Shown one piece after another: positions 59,164 to 64,000 of a stretch of 64,000 nucleotides of DNA (position 1 is its first letter; each line of letters starts with the position of its first letter). The position numbers and the translations under genes were made by a program. Origin of the DNA: an uncultured Lachnospiraceae bacterium (GTDB lineage: Bacteria > Bacillota > Clostridia > Lachnospirales > Lachnospiraceae); assembly GCA_910586555.1 (NCBI GenBank), contig CAJUJY010000008.1, forward strand, positions 28,678 through 92,677, read 5' to 3'. Below the pieces are notes generated by a model. It saw nothing but the letters and a program-made list of their open reading frames with translations. It was not told where the DNA came from and did not search any database.

Positions 59164-59409
59164 ATGGAATTAAGAGATACAGTTGAAATGATGAACAGCG
59201 AAGACTACAAGGAGCGTTTTAAGGCAGAGTATTGGCAGAATGTTATCCGCTACCAGAAGCTGGCGGCAATGCTTGAAAAATGGGATAATGGAAAACTGGA
59301 TTTTGAACCAGTTTGCCCAAGAAGTACCTACAATATGCAGGTTAAAGCAATGACAGATTATATTGCTGTGCTTGAAGCAAGGGCAGTCATGGAGGGTATT
59401 GACCTATGA
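59164..59409 (+). CDS. Small phage protein (crAss001_48-related type)
   Basis: 81 residues after GGAAGG. RDTVEMMNSEDYKERFKAEY, WQNVIRYQKLAAMLEKWDNG, LDFEPVCPRSTYNMQVKAMT, DYIAVLEARAVMEGI: a helical pair matching widespread small phage proteins named after crAssphage. Function unknown. Overlaps the amidase by 4 bp. Confidence 0.7.
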   Translation: MELRDTVEMMNSEDYKERFKAEYWQNVIRYQKLAAMLEKWDNGKLDFEPVCPRSTYNMQVKAMTDYIAVLEARAVMEGIDL

Positions 59410-59981
59410 AAAAAATTAAAAAAGTAACAGTACATGCAGGCCATAACCCGTCTGGCAGGATTGCCTGTGGGGCTTCAGATTTGCTTGACGAAAGCACAGA
59501 AGCAAGATGGATAACCAGAAAAGTCATAAAACTCCTGAAGAAAAACGGCATTAAATCTGTAAACTGCACAGTAAACAATGGCACAAGCCAGTCTGATGTG
59601 CTTTATAAAATCTGCAATAAATGCAACGCTGTGGCAGATGCAGATTTGCACATATCAATACATCTTAACAGTGGCAGGGCTGATAAAGCTGGTGATGGCA
59701 GGACAGGAGGTACAGAGGTATTAGTTACGCAAAATATATCTGATAAGGGTGATATAGCAAAGCGCATCTGCAACCAGATGGCAAAGCTTGGATTTACTAA
59801 CCGTGGTGTAAAGACCAGGACAGACTTGTATTTCCTCAACCATACAAAAGCACCAGCATTACTTATAGAGGTGTGTTTTGTAGATGATAAAGATGATTAC
59901 ATGTTATATAAAGCCAGCAGACTGGACGTTGCAAGAGCAATAGCCAGGGCTGTAATAAACCACAACAAAGATATTGGTTAA
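59406..59981 (+). CDS. N-acetylmuramoyl-L-alanine amidase (Amidase_3 endolysin)
   Basis: 191 residues. Zinc ligands and catalytic residues are visible: H in VHAGHNP, E in DESTEARW, H in DLHISIHLNSG, and E in ALLIEVCFVDD. It cleaves the peptide stem from muramic acid. No cell-wall binding domain follows the catalytic part, so this is a short, single-domain endolysin. Confidence 0.9.
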   Translation: MKKIKKVTVHAGHNPSGRIACGASDLLDESTEARWITRKVIKLLKKNGIKSVNCTVNNGTSQSDVLYKICNKCNAVADADLHISIHLNSGRADKAGDGRTGGTEVLVTQNISDKGDIAKRICNQMAKLGFTNRGVKTRTDLYFLNHTKAPALLIEVCFVDDKDDYMLYKASRLDVARAIARAVINHNKDIG

Positions 59982-59995
59982 ATAAATGTAGGCAT

Positions 59996-60210
59996 TGCCA
60001 GAAACGGATTAAAAGCAGTTACAGGGAATGGATTAAAAGAAGGTTTAATGATATTGATACTATAAAAAATGAAGATTATGAGGTTTTTTCCAAAAATGGA
60101 ATAAACCCAAAAGGAGGCAGACCCCAGGCAGAACATCTGGCCAAATCTGACACCGTTAAGGGAATGGCAATGCCTGGACGCAATGAAAAGGGTAAACAGA
60201 ATGGCATGTG
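59996..60210 (+). pseudogene. Relic of an AntA-type antirepressor
   Basis: No start. Reads SSYREWIKRRFNDIDTIKNE, DYEVFSKNGINPKGGRPQAE, HLAKSDTVKGMAMPGRNEKG, against the intact pattern W.KRRI......ENEDF....K.G.NPKGGRP..H..S.DTAKEMAMLERN. Several key positions are changed (DTAKEMAML to DTVKGMAMP). Lies between endolysin and Dam methylase genes. Confidence 0.75.
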
Positions 60211-60264
60211 TATTTTGTTTTTCGCAACAATGCCCCACATTATTGTGAAAGAAGGAATATGTTT

Positions 60265-61023
60265 ATGGACAGTTTTATCAGCTGGGTTGGAGGAAAGAAA
60301 CTATTAAGAAACAAAATTTTAGGTCTGTTCCCTGGAAAGCAGGAATTTAACCGTTATGTTGAAGTGTTCGGAGGGGCTGGATGGGTTCTGTTTTCGTCAG
60401 ACAGACATGCAGAAACAGAAGTTTACAATGACATGGATGGAAGGCTTGTAAACCTGTTCCGCTGCGTGAAGTACCATCCTGATGCACTGCAGAAAGAACT
60501 GGAATTTACACTTAATTCCAGGGAGCAGTTTTTTGATGCTAGGGGACAGGCAGAAGTACGTGGCATGACAGATATTCAGAGGGCAGCAAGGTTCTATATA
60601 TTAATAAAAGAAAGTTTTGGCACAGACCTGCGTTCTTTTGGGATGCGTACAAAGGACATGGGGAGAGCAGTAAAATATCTGGAAAAAGTATCAGAAAGAC
60701 TGCGTAGTGTGGTCATTGAGCACCAGGATTTTGAGAAAGTGATTAAAAACCATGACAGGGAAACCACATTATTTTACCTTGACCCTCCGTATTATGGGAC
60801 TGAAAGTTATTATGCAGAAAAGTTCCAGGAAGAAGACTATGGGCGGCTTAAAAGTCTGCTGGATGGTATAAAAGGGAAATTTATATTGTCATACAATGAT
60901 TGCAGCCAGATAAGGGAATTATATAAAGATTATGATATTACAAAAGCTGACAGGATGCATAACCTTGTGAGAGGGGGTAAAACAAAACCGAGATACAAGG
61001 AACTTCTGATTAAAAACTTTTAA
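60265..61023 (+). CDS. Dam-type DNA adenine methyltransferase
   Basis: 252 residues from the ATG at 60265, placed by GAAGGA at 8 bp. Motif I region FISWVGGKKLLRNKILGLFP, EVFGGAGWVLFSSDRH; YNDMDGRLVNLFRCVKY; catalytic DPPY in FYLDPPYYGTESYY. A D12-class N6-adenine methylase, usually for GATC or a close site. It may protect phage DNA from restriction or influence regulation. Confidence 0.9.
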   Translation: MDSFISWVGGKKLLRNKILGLFPGKQEFNRYVEVFGGAGWVLFSSDRHAETEVYNDMDGRLVNLFRCVKYHPDALQKELEFTLNSREQFFDARGQAEVRGMTDIQRAARFYILIKESFGTDLRSFGMRTKDMGRAVKYLEKVSERLRSVVIEHQDFEKVIKNHDRETTLFYLDPPYYGTESYYAEKFQEEDYGRLKSLLDGIKGKFILSYNDCSQIRELYKDYDITKADRMHNLVRGGKTKPRYKELLIKNF

Positions 61024-61054
61024 TACCGTATAATGATACAAAAATACCGTATAA
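61022..61054 (+). promoter_or_regulatory. Repeated AATACCGTATAA sites before the HTH gene
   Basis: Two exact copies of AATACCGTATAA at 61022-61033 and 61043-61054, 21 bp apart, directly after the methylase stop. Probably the operator of the HTH protein at 61121; TATAAT-like parts of the repeats may also be -10 boxes. Confidence 0.6.
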
Positions 61055-61120
61055 CGTTATTTTTGATTAAAATACAGCCAGATAAACTTTATTATGATAC
61101 TATTTCCAAGGGGCATTGTT

Positions 61121-61393
61121 ATGATAAAAATACATTTATCAAAACTTCTTGGAGAACGGCGCATGTCGCAGAAACAGTTATCAGAACTTACAGGGATAAG
61201 ACGTAATGCCATAAACGAATGGTATAACGAGATTGCTACCAGCATAAAATTCGAGCACATAGATAAGATATGTGAAGTGCTTGGGTGTTCAATAGATGAG
61301 CTGATAGAGTATATCCCTAATAAAGTGCCAAGGACAGGCAGGCATCTGATAATTGAGGAACATGGGAACCAGAAGGACAAAGAAAACCAGTAA
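61121..61393 (+). CDS. XRE-family regulator at the right end
   Basis: 90 residues from the ATG at 61121 after CCAAGGGGC. IKIHLSKLLGERRMSQKQLS, ELTGIRRNAINEWYNEIATS, ICEVLGCSIDELIEYIPNK: a complete HTH with the YidN-like ending. Acidic/basic tail. A lysogenically expressed moron regulator is likely, with autoregulation through the upstream repeats. Confidence 0.8.
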   Translation: MIKIHLSKLLGERRMSQKQLSELTGIRRNAINEWYNEIATSIKFEHIDKICEVLGCSIDELIEYIPNKVPRTGRHLIIEEHGNQKDKENQ

Positions 61394-61416
61394 CTGTATT
61401 TACAGGTTTCCAGACG

Positions 61417-61460
61417 GTGCACATGGAGCAGGAAGTCCTCCTGTGCACTGTTTGTCTTTT
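61417..61460 (+). terminator. Stem-loop after the HTH gene
   Basis: GTGCAC (61417-61422) pairs with GTGCAC (61443-61448), with inner GGAG/CTCC pairs, followed by TGTTTGTCTTTT. Confidence 0.65.
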
Positions 61461-61769
61461 ATTACAATACCCTTCCGCATCTGATTTTAGCATTGTGCTT
61501 TGTTATATCTGGTTTTTCAAATACTGCAAGGTATGTCCTGTTTTTGCCGTATTTTTCCCATCCTGAAACATAAACTGTATATATGTAGTTATAACGCTGT
61601 CATGCGGTTCTAGCCATTATTTCCAGCTTTTCTATTATAAGTTCTTTTTTACTTTTTCTGTAAACATGGGCTTTAGTTTTTGCCCAGGCCAGTATTGACG
61701 GACAGGCAGTTTAATTAATATTCCTTATGTTTTTGTGTGAGTAATAATTTAACAAAACAAAATAGTTTT

Positions 61770-61795
61770 GCAGGAGGTTTTCACCTCCTGTTTTT
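61770..61795 (+). terminator. Strong intrinsic terminator
   Basis: CAGGAGGT and ACCTCCTG arms with a TTTC loop, then five T residues. Likely the last terminator of the phage. Confidence 0.8.
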
Positions 61796-62226
61796 ATGTC
61801 TGTTTAATCGAAGCTAGTTTGTTATTTTACCTTATCTATTCTTCTTTGAACTAGTATCCTACTATCTCCACAGGTGTTAATCCGAGCAATCCCTGCCCTA
61901 TAACGGTTTATACCATACATTTATACCTTGTATATTTTACGTGCTGGAGAAAAGCTTGGTTTTCGCATGATATTTCCCAGCATAACCACATATATACAGT
62001 TATCAATGTCCGAATATTAAATATATTATAACGGAAAATTTGCTTTATAGCAATTATTAGTTCCGTGGTCTTAACCCATCATCTAAAGTTAATGAAATTG
62101 TAACACATTATTTCAAAAATTTTCGCAAAATTTACTTAAAAAGAGATAAAATATGTCAAATTTGAGGTAAAGCACTTAAAACTACGAAAAAAATTAATTG
62201 AATTTCGCATTTTTTAAATAAAACTA

Positions 62227-62255
62227 TTGACAAATACGCAAATACGAAGTATAAT
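62227..62255 (+). promoter_or_regulatory. Promoter of the 62314 gene with CAAATACG repeats
   Basis: TTGACA (62227-62232), 17 bp, TATAAT (62250-62255). The spacer holds CAAATACGC and CAAATACGA in tandem (62231-62239 and 62239-62247). The latter is the reverse of the TTCGTATTTG site found at 1479 and 3366. Confidence 0.7.
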
Positions 62256-62313
62256 ATATACATAATCAAACAAAATAATTTGATTAAATTAAATAAATAG
62301 GAGGCCAAAAATT

Positions 62314-63813
62314 ATGAGAACAAAATTTATGAATCTTTTAGAGGAAACATTAGACAAAGAAAACACAGATTTATGGTTACTTGATAAAACCAATCTAAGC
62401 CATGATAACGATTATCTGGATGAGAAGCAGTATAATGCATTGCTGGTGGTTATAGCAAACAGAAAAGGAATTGGAAAAACAAAATTTATGGATCTTTTAG
62501 AGAAAGCATTAGATAAAGAAAACACAGATTTATGGTTACTTGATAAAATTGAATTAAGTCATGATAACGATTATCTGGACGAAAAACAATATAATGCATT
62601 GTTAGTAGTTATAGCAAACAGAAATAAAGGAACAGAAATAAAAAAGTCAGATATAGTAAAAGAGGCGGTTATGGAACAGAATTGGAAGAAAGCATTACAG
62701 ATAGCGAAAAACTTCCGCATTGGAGTAACACAAGACCAAAGAATAAAGATGGAAAGAGCCTATGAGTGTATTGTTCACCCAAATTTCTACCAACAGATGG
62801 GTACTGATATTCCAAAAGCAATAGAACAGGGTAAAACAATAGTAAAAGAATATGTAGAAAATATAAAGAAAATTAGAGAGGGTAATCATATGAAGAGAGT
62901 TTATTATACAATCAACGAAAAAAGTGCAAAACTTGCGCATGAAATGATGTCTTTTAGTGAATATAAATCTGGTAGTAAGACAGCCGAGTATCAGCAGTAT
63001 GTAAACAAGGCATATGACTTAGCTGATAAAGTAGCTGAAGCAAAACCTAATGAGTCAGACCGTGTTTATATGTTAGCAGAGAGATATTCAAAAAAAATGT
63101 CTGAGTACATAAATACAGAAAGTCATATAGGAACATTATGTCCGTCTGTAATGATTTCTGGTGCTGGTAATTTTCCTGTAAGAAAAAAGGAAAAACAAAA
63201 CCAGGCATGGGAAAAAAACCATCAGTTTTTCCTTGAAGTACAAGGTATCCTTAGTAAAATAGAGAATGTCATATATGGAAAGGAACAGATTAAGTCCAGT
63301 GATAATAATGCAGTTGAAAAATTGACAGAAAAACTATCAAATCTGAAGAATAAACAAGAACAAATGAAGGCAGCAAATAAGGCAGTCCGTATGAAGGATT
63401 TAGAAAAAGGAAATGAAAAATTAAAAAACATGGGCTATTCAGATGCACAAATAAAACAATTAAGAGAGCCAGATTTCTGTGGCAGGATTGGTTACCCAGA
63501 TTATGAATTAAGAAATAACAACTCCAATATCCATAGAATAGAGGAAAGATTAAAAATATTGAAAGCAGAAAAGGAACATGGAGTACAAAAAACAGAATAT
63601 GGTTTATTCAGAGTAATAGAAAATACAGATATCATGCGTTTGCAGATATTCTTTGAAGATAAACCAAAACTTGAAATCAGGGAAATATTAAAAAGTAATG
63701 GCTTCAGATGGACGCCAAGTAACCTGGCATGGCAAAGGCAACTTACTAATAATGCCAGATATGCATTAAAACGGGTAATTTGTAAACTTAAAGAGGTACA
63801 AGAGATAAATTAA
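62314..63813 (+). CDS. Large mobile-element protein with duplicated N-terminal unit
   Basis: 499 residues after AGGAGGCC. Two tandem 53-residue copies open it (FMNLLEETLDKENTDLWLLD... and FMDLLEKALDKENTDLWLLD...). Next comes a helical unit (VMEQNWKKALQIAKNFRIGV, TQDQRIKMERAYECI). From about residue 195 a conserved region starts (KRVYYTINEKSAKLAHEMMS, FSEYKSGSKTAEYQQYVNKA, CPSVMISGAGNFPVRKKEKQ, IREILKSNGFRWTPSNLAWQ, RQLTNNARYALKRV). That conserved part occurs in many conjugative and phage-like elements of Clostridia, often as a separate gene starting at its own methionine. Function unknown; some relatives are near antirestriction genes. Confidence 0.7.
   Translation: MRTKFMNLLEETLDKENTDLWLLDKTNLSHDNDYLDEKQYNALLVVIANRKGIGKTKFMDLLEKALDKENTDLWLLDKIELSHDNDYLDEKQYNALLVVIANRNKGTEIKKSDIVKEAVMEQNWKKALQIAKNFRIGVTQDQRIKMERAYECIVHPNFYQQMGTDIPKAIEQGKTIVKEYVENIKKIREGNHMKRVYYTINEKSAKLAHEMMSFSEYKSGSKTAEYQQYVNKAYDLADKVAEAKPNESDRVYMLAERYSKKMSEYINTESHIGTLCPSVMISGAGNFPVRKKEKQNQAWEKNHQFFLEVQGILSKIENVIYGKEQIKSSDNNAVEKLTEKLSNLKNKQEQMKAANKAVRMKDLEKGNEKLKNMGYSDAQIKQLREPDFCGRIGYPDYELRNNNSNIHRIEERLKILKAEKEHGVQKTEYGLFRVIENTDIMRLQIFFEDKPKLEIREILKSNGFRWTPSNLAWQRQLTNNARYALKRVICKLKEVQEIN
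62320..62626 (+). repeat. 159-bp tandem repeat inside the 62314 gene
   Basis: Copy 1 62320-62478, copy 2 from 62479, 159 bp (53 codons) apart, in frame. The protein copies differ at only a few positions (EETLDKE and EKALDKE; DKTNLSH and DKIELSH), indicating recent duplication. Confidence 0.8.
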
Positions 63814-64000
63814 TTAGATATATGATGGAACTTGATTCAAAAAGGTACAATAGGTTGTTAAAAATTAAATTTTTTTAATTACTATTCTCGCAAAATCGAG
63901 ATAATTAAAACCAATAATACGCAAAAATAACAAACTATAGATTGTTATAAGACTAACTATTAAAAGTCAAGACCTGAAATGAATTTTTTGAATGAATTGC

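Larger units (their letters stand above)
61394..62313. other. Non-coding right-end region
   Basis: 920 bp with no intact gene seen. Stem-loops at 61417-61448 and 61770-61795 end transcription. The middle is AT-rich and may contain the right attachment site, but attL is outside the window so it cannot be matched. The right end holds the 62227 promoter and a reverse TTCGTATTTG site. Confidence 0.55.

Noticed and set aside
1..64000. CRISPR array, diversity-generating retroelement, tRNA or rRNA genes
   Set aside because: No regularly spaced repeats, no reverse transcriptase and no recognisable tRNA/rRNA sequence were found by reading.

Overview
The window is almost entirely a temperate phage of a low-GC Gram-positive host. 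Strong AGGAGG-type ribosome sites, AT-rich coding sequence and PBSX/xkd-type tail genes point to Firmicutes, most likely Clostridia (Lachnospiraceae-like); the host assignment is inference. The phage has a contractile tail (sheath, tube, LysM hub spacer, DUF2577/DUF2634 proteins, baseplate J) behind a DUF935-like portal and a MuF head protein.

Layout. (1) 1-2396: left end of the prophage, with a leftward integrase cut by the window edge, a nuclease-fold protein, a repressor, and rightward Cro-like regulators. (2) About 2397-16366: a nested integrated element of about 14 kb bounded by a 14-bp direct repeat. It carries its own excisionase-like protein, initiator-like gene with iteron-like palindromes, sigma factor, STAND NTPase, toxin-antitoxin pair, HIRAN-like protein, Bro-N antirepressor and tyrosine integrase. 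(3) 16367-19424: the outer phage early region resumes with RecT, an HNH/AP2-like free-standing gene and a RecE-like nuclease. (4) 19673-29477: four copies of one regulatory module. In each, a promoter with repeated operators drives a small ribbon-helix-helix (RHH) repressor; a divergent antisense RNA gene with its own extended -10 promoter and intrinsic terminator follows; then an antirepressor gene. The arrangement matches phage P22 immI (arc - sar - ant), multiplied and diversified. Replication genes (DnaD-like, DnaC-like, DUF1351) and a late-regulator-like gene lie between modules 2 and 3. (5) 29886-57985: terminase, portal, MuF with a metalloprotease-like C-terminus and a possible immunity gene, protease, capsid, connectors, contractile tail, -1 frameshifted tail chaperone, tape measure, baseplate and tail fibre. 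(6) 58018-61393: XhlA-like protein, holin, a DUF2829 (Tad2-like, anti-Thoeris) protein, amidase, Dam methylase and a small HTH regulator. (7) 61394-64000: terminators and an AT-rich stretch, then a large mobile-element-type gene with a tandem repeat at its start.

How the parts may work together. The left repressor/Cro pair should set lysogeny. Three promoters in different places (the repressor's own control region, the nested excisionase, the gene at 62314) share a TTCGTATTTG-type site, so one repressor may control all three. The four RHH/antisense/antirepressor modules use visibly different operators, so each could respond separately and release a different repressor. Broken pieces of antirepressor, DnaD, TerS and HNH genes around the modules show repeated recombination with related phages.

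Limits: protein families are recognised by reading sequence only. RNA, promoter and att calls are pattern-based and untested.
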